NCBI GenBank assembly: GCA_012513545.1
Contig: JAAZCB010000845.1
Span: forward strand, 1-11,292
DNA length: 11,292 bases
Source: Clostridiaceae bacterium
Lineage (GTDB): Bacteria > Bacillota_A > Clostridia > Acetivibrionales > Acetivibrionaceae
Direction of reading: 5' to 3'
A program made the translations under genes and the position numbers. The notes beneath the pieces are model-generated. The model made no database searches and was not told the DNA's origin. It was given only the letters and a program-made list of their open reading frames with translations. Each line of letters begins with the position of its first letter. Position 1 is the stretch's first letter. Of this stretch, positions 1 to 7,300 are shown in pieces.

Positions 1-8
1 AAGGATAA

Positions 9-59
9 GTCGAATCACTGTTTGAGCGAAGCGAGTTTGATTCGACCCGTAGCGAGTTT
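9..59. repeat. Inverted repeat with an overlapping direct repeat at the left edge
   Basis: The 9-base arms GTCGAATCA (9-17) and TGATTCGAC (38-46) are perfectly complementary around a 20-nt loop. The 9-mer AGCGAGTTT occurs at 30-38 and again at 51-59. The block is richer in G and C than the AT-rich DNA after it. It resembles a short REP-like intergenic repeat or the hairpin at the end of an upstream transcript, but there is no T-tract, so it is not a convincing terminator. The reading frame from base 1 is open until a stop near 127-129, so the tail of an upstream gene cannot be excluded. Confidence 0.5.
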
Positions 60-140
60 ACATTCTCTTAGCCTTGGAGCTTTAGTTCTTGGAATAATCT
101 GGTGCACGATTAAAATGTACACCCAGTGATGTAAAGAAGA

Positions 141-182
141 TTGCAAAAGTGTAGAAGAATATGTTAATATTGTAACTATAAT
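141..182 (+). promoter_or_regulatory. Candidate sigma-A promoter(s) for pgsA
   Basis: Two overlapping possibilities are visible. One is TTGCAA (141-146) with TAATAT (165-170) at 18-nt spacing, matching four of six bases in each box. The other is the exact TATAAT at 177-182, whose -35 position is poor. AT-rich DNA gives such matches by chance, so confidence is low. Confidence 0.25.
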
Positions 183-229
183 TTGCTATTATTAAAGTGA
201 ATAGTTAATATTTCGAAGAATAGATATTA

Positions 230-269
230 TATAACATGAATTATTTATTGCTATTTTCATCATGTTATA
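230..269. repeat. 10-bp perfect inverted repeat in the pgsA leader
   Basis: TATAACATGA (230-239) is the exact reverse complement of TCATGTTATA (260-269), separated by 20 nt. It could form an AT-rich hairpin in the pgsA leader RNA or serve as a dyad operator. No T-run follows, so it does not look like an intrinsic terminator. Its function is unknown. Confidence 0.45.
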
Positions 270-347
270 GTTAATGGATATGAATTTTGCAAGTTGTTTG
301 ATTGAAGATATCAGTTGTTATTTATTTAATGTTCAGGTGGTGGCTGG

Positions 348-893
348 GTGAATATTCCTAACATACTTACTGCTTTAAGGCTTTTTCTTGTTCCGGTTTT
401 CGGTTATTACCTTTTTGGTCAACAGTATTATGTTGCAGCTGTGCTCTTTGTCATAGGAGGCATTACCGATATTCTGGATGGGGTTATTGCAAGAAAATTC
501 AACATGATAACTGCATGGGGGAAGCTGGCTGATCCTCTTGCTGACAAGCTGATGCAGCTTACTGCATTAACGATTCTTACCATTCAGGAGCTTATACCAT
601 TACCTGTTCTTATAATTGTCGTTGCAAAAGAGACATTTATGATAACCGGGAGTGTACTTTTATATAAAAAAGTAAATTTTGTTGTTCAGGCTAATTGGTA
701 TGGGAAGCTTGCAACTGTTATTTTCTTTACGGCTATAGTAATGACTATGGCTATTAATTCTCAAAGATTGATAAATGTTTACACTGATACTCTGCTGACA
801 ATTTTTGTTTTACTGGCAGTCTTTTCTACGCTGTTTGCCTTTTTTATGTATACTTTGGAATTCAGAAAGATTACCGGTAACAAAAAGCCTTAA
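348..893 (+). CDS. pgsA: CDP-diacylglycerol--glycerol-3-phosphate 3-phosphatidyltransferase (PgsA)
   Basis: This is an integral membrane enzyme that joins CDP-diacylglycerol and glycerol-3-phosphate to give phosphatidylglycerol phosphate, the committed step to phosphatidylglycerol and cardiolipin. The 181-residue length is usual for bacterial PgsA. The complete CDP-alcohol phosphotransferase signature is present: D41, D44-G45, A48-R49, G58, D62 and D66, in the spacing DxxDGxxAR-x8-GxxxDxxxD. Hydrophobic segments near residues 5-23, 28-40, 83-103, 121-137 and 147-170 fit a multi-pass protein. The start is GTG, supported by AGGTGG at 335-340, 7 nt upstream, and by the MNIPNxLTxxR opening typical of the family. 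A cardiolipin synthase of the same superfamily is a less likely alternative. It is followed by 191 nt and then the separately promoted cellulase, so the two are probably not one operon. No clear terminator follows, only a weak AAAAAG/CTTTTT hairpin across the stop codon. Confidence 0.93.
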   Translation: MNIPNILTALRLFLVPVFGYYLFGQQYYVAAVLFVIGGITDILDGVIARKFNMITAWGKLADPLADKLMQLTALTILTIQELIPLPVLIIVVAKETFMITGSVLLYKKVNFVVQANWYGKLATVIFFTAIVMTMAINSQRLINVYTDTLLTIFVLLAVFSTLFAFFMYTLEFRKITGNKKP

Positions 894-973
894 CTTTTTA
901 CCTGTCTTATTTTAGTCATGATACCCTTAAAAATAAATAAACTGCGAATAATATATATGTGCAAAATGATGAG

Positions 974-1002
974 TTCAAAAATGTTTCAAGATGGGTTATA
1001 AT
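974..1002 (+). promoter_or_regulatory. Probable sigma-A promoter of the GH9 cellulase
   Basis: TTCAAA (974-979, four of six) is followed after exactly 17 nt by a perfect TATAAT (997-1002). Transcription would start near 1009, giving a leader of about 75 nt before the TTG start at 1085. This is the best promoter match next to a gene in the window. It suggests the cellulase is transcribed separately from pgsA. Confidence 0.5.
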
Positions 1003-1084
1003 AAAGATAACGCATTAACATAAGTTGGCTATTATTAATCTGTCTTCAAAATATTTAACATGTTTATCTAAGGGGGTATTTTAA

Positions 1085-3208
1085 TTGAGAAAAGGTATAT
1101 GTATTGCTTTAACATTTGCTATTCTTTTTACTCTTCTGATTCCGCAATTTACCATATTTGCCGCACCAACGCATAATTATGCAGAAGCGCTTCAAAAAGC
1201 TATCTACTTTTATGAATGTCAGCAGGCCGGTCCGCTTCCGGAATGGAACCGTGTAGAGTGGCGTGGGGATGCTACTATGAATGATTACATAAAAGGTGGA
1301 TGGTATGATGCAGGTGACCATGTGAAGTTCAATCTTCCTATGTCATACACTGCATCAATGTTGGGTTGGGCTTTATATGAATATGGTAGTGGTATTGAGG
1401 CCTCAGGCCAGAAAATTCACCTTGAGAGAAATCTAAAATTTGCACTTGACTATCTGGCTGCCTGTGACCTGGGTGATAAAGTAGTATACCAGATTGGTGA
1501 TGGAAACGCAGACCATAAGTGGTGGGGGCCAGCAGAGGTTATTGAGCTGGAAATGGAGAGGCCTTATTATACCTGTAAAGCCTCATGCGTGACAGGGCAA
1601 ATGGCTGCAGCACTTGCCATAGGTTCCATAGTTCTGAAAGACAGCAGTTACCGTGCTCATGCAAAAAGCCTATTTAGTCTGGCTGACAAAACGAAAAGCG
1701 ATAGTGATTATACTAAAGCAAAAGGTTTTTACGACTCGTGGAGCGGTTTTTACGATGAACTTGCCTGGGCTGCTGTTTGGCTTTACATAGCAACAAATGA
1801 CAAGACATATCTTGACAAAGCCGAATCCTACGTTCCTAATTTTGGAAGGGAAGACCAGTCCACAATCATGAAATATCGTTGGGGCCACTGCTGGGATGAT
1901 GTCCATTATGGGGCAATGCTTCTTCTGGCAAAGCTTACCGACAAGCAGGAGTACCATGATTTTGTAAAGATGCATTTAGACTGGTGGACAGTAGGGTATA
2001 ATGGTCAGAAAATAGACTATACTTCAGGCGGTCTTGCCTGGATGTACCAGTGGGGATCCTTAAGGCATTCCACTACTACTGCATTTTTAGCTTCCGTATA
2101 TGCAGACTCTATTAAAGACTCGACATTAAAGACAAGGTATTCGGATTTTGCCAAGCAGCAAATAGATTATGCTTTAGGCTCCAATCCAAATAAAAGAAGT
2201 TATGTTGTAGGCTTTGGGAATAACCCTCCCGAGCATCCTCATCACAGAACTGCACATGGATCATGGTCAGATCAGGATATCAATCCTGCGAATCACAGGC
2301 ATATATTATACGGCGCTCTTGTTGGGGGACCCCAATCAGCAAGTGATTCAAGCTATGAAGATACTGTAAAAAATTACCAGTGCAATGAAGTAGCGACAGA
2401 CTATAATGCCGGTTTTGTTGGTATATTGTGTAAGATGGTATCGCGGTATGGTGGTACTACTCTTTCGAACTTTCCGGCAAAAGAGACCAGGGAAGATGAA
2501 TTCTATGTTGAAGCATGTGTAAATCAGGAGGGCTCCAATTATACTGAAATAAAAGCCTTACTGAATAATCACTCGGGATGGCCGGCAAGAGTTATCAAGG
2601 ACTTCTCCTATAATTATTATATAGATATCAGTGAGGTTATAGAAGCAGGGTATTCTGCCAAGGATCTTACTGTTAAGAAAGGTTATGATGAATTTTCTGA
2701 CACAAAGGTATCAGAACTTATAAACTACTCTGGTAATATATACTATGTTAAGGTCTCATACCCTGACGGGTCGGTTATTGCACCTATAGGACAGGAACAG
2801 AACAATGGTGAAATACAGTTCAGAATATCAGCGCCTGAAGGAACAAGTTTCTGGGATTCATCAAATGATTTCTCAAGGGAAGGGCTTGTAAAACAGGACG
2901 TTAAAAAGACCAAGAATATACCTGTATACGACGGCAATGAGTTGATATATGGGACTGAACCGGAAGGTGGGCCTTCAATTTCGCCATCACCATCATCACC
3001 GGTGGGAATGAAAGGTGACCTGAATGATGACGGGAAGATAAATTCAACAGACTATGCACTGCTTAAGAGGCTGATACTTGGAATTGTTGAAGCTTCTGAC
3101 CTGCCAAACGGTTCAGTGGTGGCTGATTTGAATAGTGACGGAAGAATAAACTCGACAGACTATGCTTTAATGAAGAGATATATACTCGGAACAATCACTG
3201 AGTTCTGA
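1085..3208 (+). CDS. Cellulosomal GH9 endoglucanase with CBM3c and type I dockerin
   Basis: This is a secreted cellulase that cleaves beta-1,4-glucan with inversion and docks on a cellulosome scaffoldin. It starts at TTG with AGGGGG (1071-1076) 8 nt upstream. The signal peptide is residues 1 to about 26/27 (MRKG, hydrophobic core, IFAA). The GH9 catalytic domain, about 29-455, has the GGWYDAGDH motif with D75 and the catalytic base D78, the HHR region (386-388), and NEVATDYNAG with the proton donor E435. A family 3c carbohydrate-binding module follows (about 463-625; EGSNYTEIKALLNN, GWPAR, IPVYD). In known GH9-CBM3c enzymes this module feeds cellulose chains to the active site and gives processivity. 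A Ser/Pro linker (about 630-640) leads to a type I dockerin (about 642-704) with two calcium loops (from D645 and D681), each with Asn-Ser-Thr-Asp and Lys-Arg. At 707 residues the layout matches C. thermocellum CelQ- or CelF-type enzymes, but which orthologue it is cannot be decided here. All key residues are intact. Confidence 0.95.
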   Translation: MRKGICIALTFAILFTLLIPQFTIFAAPTHNYAEALQKAIYFYECQQAGPLPEWNRVEWRGDATMNDYIKGGWYDAGDHVKFNLPMSYTASMLGWALYEYGSGIEASGQKIHLERNLKFALDYLAACDLGDKVVYQIGDGNADHKWWGPAEVIELEMERPYYTCKASCVTGQMAAALAIGSIVLKDSSYRAHAKSLFSLADKTKSDSDYTKAKGFYDSWSGFYDELAWAAVWLYIATNDKTYLDKAESYVPNFGREDQSTIMKYRWGHCWDDVHYGAMLLLAKLTDKQEYHDFVKMHLDWWTVGYNGQKIDYTSGGLAWMYQWGSLRHSTTTAFLASVYADSIKDSTLKTRYSDFAKQQIDYALGSNPNKRSYVVGFGNNPPEHPHHRTAHGSWSDQDINPANHRHILYGALVGGPQSASDSSYEDTVKNYQCNEVATDYNAGFVGILCKMVSRYGGTTLSNFPAKETREDEFYVEACVNQEGSNYTEIKALLNNHSGWPARVIKDFSYNYYIDISEVIEAGYSAKDLTVKKGYDEFSDTKVSELINYSGNIYYVKVSYPDGSVIAPIGQEQNNGEIQFRISAPEGTSFWDSSNDFSREGLVKQDVKKTKNIPVYDGNELIYGTEPEGGPSISPSPSSPVGMKGDLNDDGKINSTDYALLKRLILGIVEASDLPNGSVVADLNSDGRINSTDYALMKRYILGTITEF

Positions 3209-3265
3209 ATATAGAAGTTTAATTATTTTGAATATTATAGCCAGTTTTTTATGTCCGCAAACTAT

Positions 3266-3314
3266 AAAAAAAGCCCTTTTGTTATGCGCTATTACTAACA
3301 ATAGGGCTTTTTTT
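3266..3314. terminator. Bidirectional rho-independent terminator between convergent genes
   Basis: The arms 3266-3277 and 3303-3314 pair over 12 bp (A-tract then GCCCT, against AGGGC then T-tract). After one T-T mismatch six more pairs continue (3279-3284 with 3296-3301), leaving an 11-nt loop. The A-tract on one side and T-tract on the other give a U-run in both directions. The hairpin lies 57 nt after the cellulase stop and 31 nt after the end of the minus-strand coat gene, so it should end both transcripts. Confidence 0.9.
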
Positions 3315-3345
3315 GAAGCATGATTCCAAAATTTTTATAGTCGAG

Positions 3346-3708
3346 CTATATTTTATATGGAAGCTGTGTTCTGTAACCGCTAAACACGTCAAGAACGTCT
3401 TTGATTTGAGGCTTGTCAGCAACATCAGCCTGATATTCTCCCATATCAAACAACCCGTTTATTAGTCCGGTATGTGCCCCTTGCAACTTATTGCGGTTAT
3501 CAGCCAGTAAATTTCTAAGATCGTCATTTAGTATTTCATTTATTGCGATTTGGTAACTAACGAGCATATTCTTCTGATCCAACAGAATATCATTCATACG
3601 GTCTCTTAAGTTAACATTTGCATCCTTTACCTTTGGAAATTCATCGGAAACCCTTTTGCCGATTTTTTGAGCCCCGGATTGGGTAGTAACTATTGATTGA
3701 GTATCCAT
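3346..3708 (-). CDS. Spore coat protein, CotF-like
   Basis: This 120-residue protein matches the coat F (CotF) type of spore coat protein, an all-helical ferritin-like fold. The core runs from about residue 37 to 95: MNDILLDQKNMLVSYQIAINE, then a second helix with LRNLL and NRNKLQGAHTGLINGLFDMGEY. The tyrosine-containing C-terminal tail (Y112, Y118) is typical of coat proteins. There is no signal peptide or membrane segment, as expected for a protein made in the mother cell and assembled on the forespore. The ATG overlaps the TAA of the preceding coat gene by one base (TAATG). A perfect AAGGAGG (3721-3727 on this strand) lies 12 nt upstream, so translation can be both coupled and independent. 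It ends at TAG, just before the bidirectional terminator. The family call is from motif recognition; assembly role and location in the coat are inference. Confidence 0.75.
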   Translation of the reverse strand: MDTQSIVTTQSGAQKIGKRVSDEFPKVKDANVNLRDRMNDILLDQKNMLVSYQIAINEILNDDLRNLLADNRNKLQGAHTGLINGLFDMGEYQADVADKPQIKDVLDVFSGYRTQLPYKI

Positions 3709-3926
3709 TAATGCATCTGACCTCCTTGTCTGATTACTATCTGTTCAACATAGTTCAATAGACTTAAATAGTTTTGCTGGTGCATATTTGCTGTGTCAAA
3801 AAAAATTTTTTGGTCTTTGGAATCGCTTTCCTGGTGCGCATATTGAAAGTTCTTTTTAGCTGAAAGCAGTTCCCAGGATAATACATCCTTTATATAGTTC
3901 AATTCTTTTGTAGATAAGTTTTGCAT
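3708..3926 (-). CDS. Small coat-F-like protein, first gene of the coat pair
   Basis: This 72-residue helical protein has a SxKELxYIKDxLSWELLSAKKNFQYAxQ segment (about 5-32) and a second helix with HQQNYLSLLNYVEQI (about 49-63). That pattern matches the short coat-F-related or ferritin-like partner commonly found beside CotF genes in clostridia. It has no signal peptide or membrane segment. It starts at ATG with AGGAGG (3934-3939) 7 nt away. Its stop codon overlaps the start of the next gene by one base, so the two are certainly co-transcribed and the products may work together. I found no convincing sigma-E or sigma-K promoter upstream. An AT-rich sigma-A-like candidate exists but would not suit mother-cell expression. 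The product name is less certain than that of its partner. Confidence 0.65.
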   Translation of the reverse strand: MQNLSTKELNYIKDVLSWELLSAKKNFQYAHQESDSKDQKIFFDTANMHQQNYLSLLNYVEQIVIRQGGQMH

Positions 3927-4322
3927 AAAGAAACCTCCTAAAAAAATACGATTCTTTAAATCATAGTTAGTATCTGCAAAAGAATTGAAAATTATAATTT
4001 AGCTATATAAATGTGTTGAAAAAATTCAAAAATACCGATAATAAAATAAGATAACTTGTAAACTCAACTTTCCCGCTTATATGATTATTTGGCTCTGTTT
4101 GCTCACAGGGTAAGGTCAAAGGTTTACTTTTTGACCTCGGTGAGCAATGCTACGTTAGTAGAAAAGAGCCTATAATCTTTTGGAAAAGTTTATGCTGTAA
4201 ACCAGAAATACAAGCAAAAACATAAGTCCAGTAACAATACGGGACTAATAATAAGAGAAGTTACGCATTGTGGGCTGACATCGATAAGAAAGTAACAATA
4301 AGCGCAATGGGGTGTCATAATA
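3927..4322. other. Divergent intergenic region between the coat pair and the large kinase gene
   Basis: This stretch of 396 nt carries the upstream signals of both divergent transcripts. It contains repeat copy A (4062-4193) and, between that copy and the kinase start, two copies of the 10-mer AGTAACAATA (4230-4239 and 4291-4300). The same 8-base core AGTAACAA occurs once more at 9702-9709, just upstream of the hydrolase gene. A weak hairpin, AGTCC (4225-4229) with GGACT (4242-4246), lies around the first 10-mer. I see no strong promoter for the kinase gene; TATAAT at 4171-4176, inside copy A, has no good -35. Confidence 0.5.
4062..4193 (+). repeat. 132-nt structured repeat, copy A
   Basis: The element aligns without gaps to 10476-10607 with 86 of 132 identical bases, counted by hand. 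The first 13 bases (ACTCAACTTTCCC) are identical. It folds into a closed branched structure: an imperfect closing helix (4066-4073 with 4182-4190, one bulged A), GATTAT (4083-4088) with ATAATC (4172-4177), GGCTCT (4091-4096) with AGAGCC (4165-4170), a long hairpin TTGCTCAC/GTGAGCAA (4099-4106 with 4140-4147) topped by AGGTCAAA/TTTGACCT (4113-4120 with 4130-4137), and a small CTAC/GTAG hairpin (4150-4161). It lies 129 nt before the kinase start and may be in its leader RNA. It could be a MITE-like repeat or a structured RNA; the strand is nominal. Confidence 0.7.
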
Positions 4323-7300
4323 ATGATCCACTTGACGGGTTATACAATTAAAGAAGAGATTTACAGAGGGGGAAGTTCAGCAGTTTTAAAGGGTACCCGG
4401 GTTTTGGATAATTGTCCGGTCATTATCAAGTTGTTAAATAGAGAATACCCCTCCACCAAAGATATATCTGCTTTTATCCGTGAATATGATATTGTGAGCA
4501 GGATAACCGGTGATGGAGCAATAAAAGTATATGCAGTGGAAAAATACGGAAACAGCCTTGCGATTATCATGGAGGATATCGGAGGAGAATCAGTCAATAA
4601 GGTACTGCAATCAATTAATACAGGTATTGCTGAAAAATTGTCGCTGGCTGTTCAAATGACAGATTCCTTAATTCAAATACATAAGCAAAATATTATTCAT
4701 AAGGATGTAAATCCAACCAACTTTATATGGAATTATAAAACCAACCAGGTGAAAATAACCGACTTTGGTATTTCCGCCGAATTAATTCGAGAGGCGTCTC
4801 AATCTATCGACTTAAATGTTTTAGAAGGAACCTTGGATTATCTATCTCCTGAACAAACCGGAAGAGTAAACAGACCGATGGATTACAGAAGCGATTTGTA
4901 TTCTCTCGGTATCACCTTATATGAATTATTCACAGGCCAATTGCCTTTTAAGGGCGAGGATGAATTGGACTTAATATACTCCCACATCGCTAAAATTCCA
5001 ATTCCTCCAAGAGATATAAATTCCGAAATTCCGGTCATCCTTTCAGACATAATTATGAAGCTGATTTCCAAAACAGCCGAGGAAAGGTACCAATCTGCAT
5101 TGGGGTTAAAAAAAGATTTGGAACACTGTCAGCGATTGCTTGAGGAAAAAAAGGAACCAAGTGAGTTTGCACTTGGGGAAGGAGATTTTGTCGATAGATT
5201 TGAGATTCCCCATAAACTGTATGGGCGCGAAGCAGAAATCGAAGTTATGCTTGATAGCTTTGAGAAAGCAGCAGAGGGACATTGTGAATTTCTGCCGGTA
5301 AGTGGTTACTCAGGAATTGGAAAATCCTCTCTGATTCATGAGATTCTTAAACCTATAGCCGGGAAAAAGGGACACTTTATATATGGAAAGTATGACCAAT
5401 ACGAACGGGATGTACCATATTATGGGATTACACAAGCTTTTCAGGAATTAATAAGACAGTTACTGGCCAAGCCCCAGGCCAGTTTGGATAATTGGAAAAG
5501 GAATATCACGGAGGCTTTGGGCGGTAACGCGCAAGTCATCATAGACATTATTCCTGAATTGGAACAGATTATAGGAACCCAATCTCAAGTTGCCGCACTC
5601 AATCCTTTGGAAGCTAAAAATCGTTTTCAGATGACTTTCCTGGAATTTATAAATGTTTTTGCCAGAAAGGAACATCCACTGGTAATTTTTCTTGATGATC
5701 TTCAATGGAGCGATACTTCAACCCTTGATTTAATTAGATACCTTTTGACCTCGGGCAATATACGTTATGTTCTTTTTATAGGCGCATACAGAGACAATGA
5801 AGTGAAAGCTGGTCACCCGCTATTGGCAATGCTGGAGGAATTGAAGAACGCTCAGCAATCTTCAATTCCTCCATTTCATCAAATATTCCTGAAGCCTTTA
5901 GGATTTACTGCAATAAATCAATTGATAGCTGATACCTTTCATAGTCAGCCCAGTGTAACCGAACCTTTAGCAAACATTATTTATCAAAAGACAAAGGGTA
6001 ATCCATTTTTCATAAGCCGATTGTTAAGTTCTTTGTATCTTAAGGGAACGTTCACATTTATGGCAGATAAGGGGCAGTGGACCTATGACCTGGAAAAAGT
6101 AAAAGCTGTTGAAATAAGCGACAATGTGATAGATTTGCTGGTAAAAGAGCTGGAATCTTTGCCGTCAGGAGCCATGGATATATTGAAGCTGGCAGCTTGC
6201 ATTGGAACACAATTTGATTTGACAGAAGTTTCATTAATCAGTAACAAATCTGTTGCAGCAGTTGGTAAGAATTTATGGATAGCCATAGAGAAAGAAATTG
6301 TTATTCCATTAAACAATAACTACCGTTTTATCAATACACTGAAAAACGAAATGAGTGTCATAGATATTGAATTGCGTTTTTGTTTTGCACACGATAGAAT
6401 CCGGCAAGCATTATATTCTTTAATTCCGTCTAAAGAGAAGTGCGAAATTCATCTAAAAATAGGAAGAGAGCATTTAAAGGCTTTTAAGGAAACAAAACGG
6501 ACAGATGTAATTTTTGATCTGGTTAATCATTTGAACATTGGCAGGGATTTCATCGGAGGTAAAAATGATCGGATAGAGCTTACGGAATTAAATGTAATGG
6601 CTGGAAACAAAGCGAAAAAATCAATTGCCTTTGCAGCAGCCTTAAGCTATTTTGAAACGGCTAAGTCTTTATTGTCCGAGGAAGAGTGGGCAGAGATGCC
6701 GGACAAGTTCTTTGACTTATCGTTGGAAGAGGCAAATGCTGCTTTGCTGTCCGGTGACTTGACAAAAGCGGAGGCTATTTGTGAGTATTTATTAAAAATA
6801 GCAAACAGCAATATTGAAAAAGGCTCTGTTTCCAATATTAAAATACTGATACTTATTTATCAGGGAAAACTATTGGAAACAATTGATGAAATGAGAAAAA
6901 CTCTGATATTATTTAATATTTTTGTACCGGAAAGCGCTGAAGAAATTAAGCAGAAGATACAGGAAGGCGTCATGAAGATGCAACAATTTTTAATAAACAT
7001 GACGGTAGATGATCTTGTCAATCTTCCTGTAATGAGTGATCCTGAAAAGCTTATGGCAGTTAAGCTGCTTCAGGTGGCACCTCTTGCACTTCAAGCCAGT
7101 CCACTGCTCTTTACCCTATCAACTCTTATAATGTTTGAATTGACCTTGACTTATGGGACATCACCGGCAACGTGCAGATGTTTTAGTGATTTCGGTCATA
7201 CAATAGGGAAAGTTCTTAATGATTATGAAACCGGGTATAAGCTGGGTGAAGCTGCTTTGGGCCTAATCAGCAAATTTAATGCCGAATCTCAAAAACCGCA

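Larger units (their letters stand above)
60..347. other. Non-coding leader region upstream of pgsA
   Basis: No supportable gene lies here. The stretch holds a 10-bp inverted repeat (230-239 with 260-269), a perfect TATAAT at 177-182 without a good -35, and a second weak promoter candidate (TTGCAA 141-146, 18 nt, TAATAT 165-170). Both candidates point towards pgsA. If one is used, the pgsA mRNA would have a leader of about 150 nt containing the inverted repeat. Confidence 0.4.

Noticed and set aside
1..129. Open frame from base 1 to a stop near 127-129, as the C-terminus of an upstream gene
   Set aside because: The 42 codons match no family I recognise and run through the inverted/direct repeat block. 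A frame this long can be open by chance, so it is only mentioned under the repeat entry.
871..880. Perfect palindrome TTACCGGTAA near the end of pgsA
   Set aside because: It lies inside the coding sequence, and a 10-bp palindrome is expected by chance at this scale.
882..902. Hairpin AAAAAG/CTTTTT across the pgsA stop as a terminator
   Set aside because: The stem is six A-T-rich pairs, it overlaps the stop codon, and no T-run follows the second arm.
3990..4030. Mother-cell sigma factor promoter for the coat pair
   Set aside because: No exact CATAnnnTA-type -10 with a properly spaced -35 was found on the minus strand; only an AT-rich sigma-A-like match.
4091..4170. Possible c-di-GMP-I (GEMM) riboswitch upstream of the GGDEF gene
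   Set aside because: CACAGGGTAA and GAGCAATGCTAC in copy A superficially resemble the GEMM core. However, the conserved AAA/GAC internal loop is replaced by continuous TTGCTCAC/GTGAGCAA pairing, and the related copy B lacks the motif and is not followed by a c-di-GMP-related gene.
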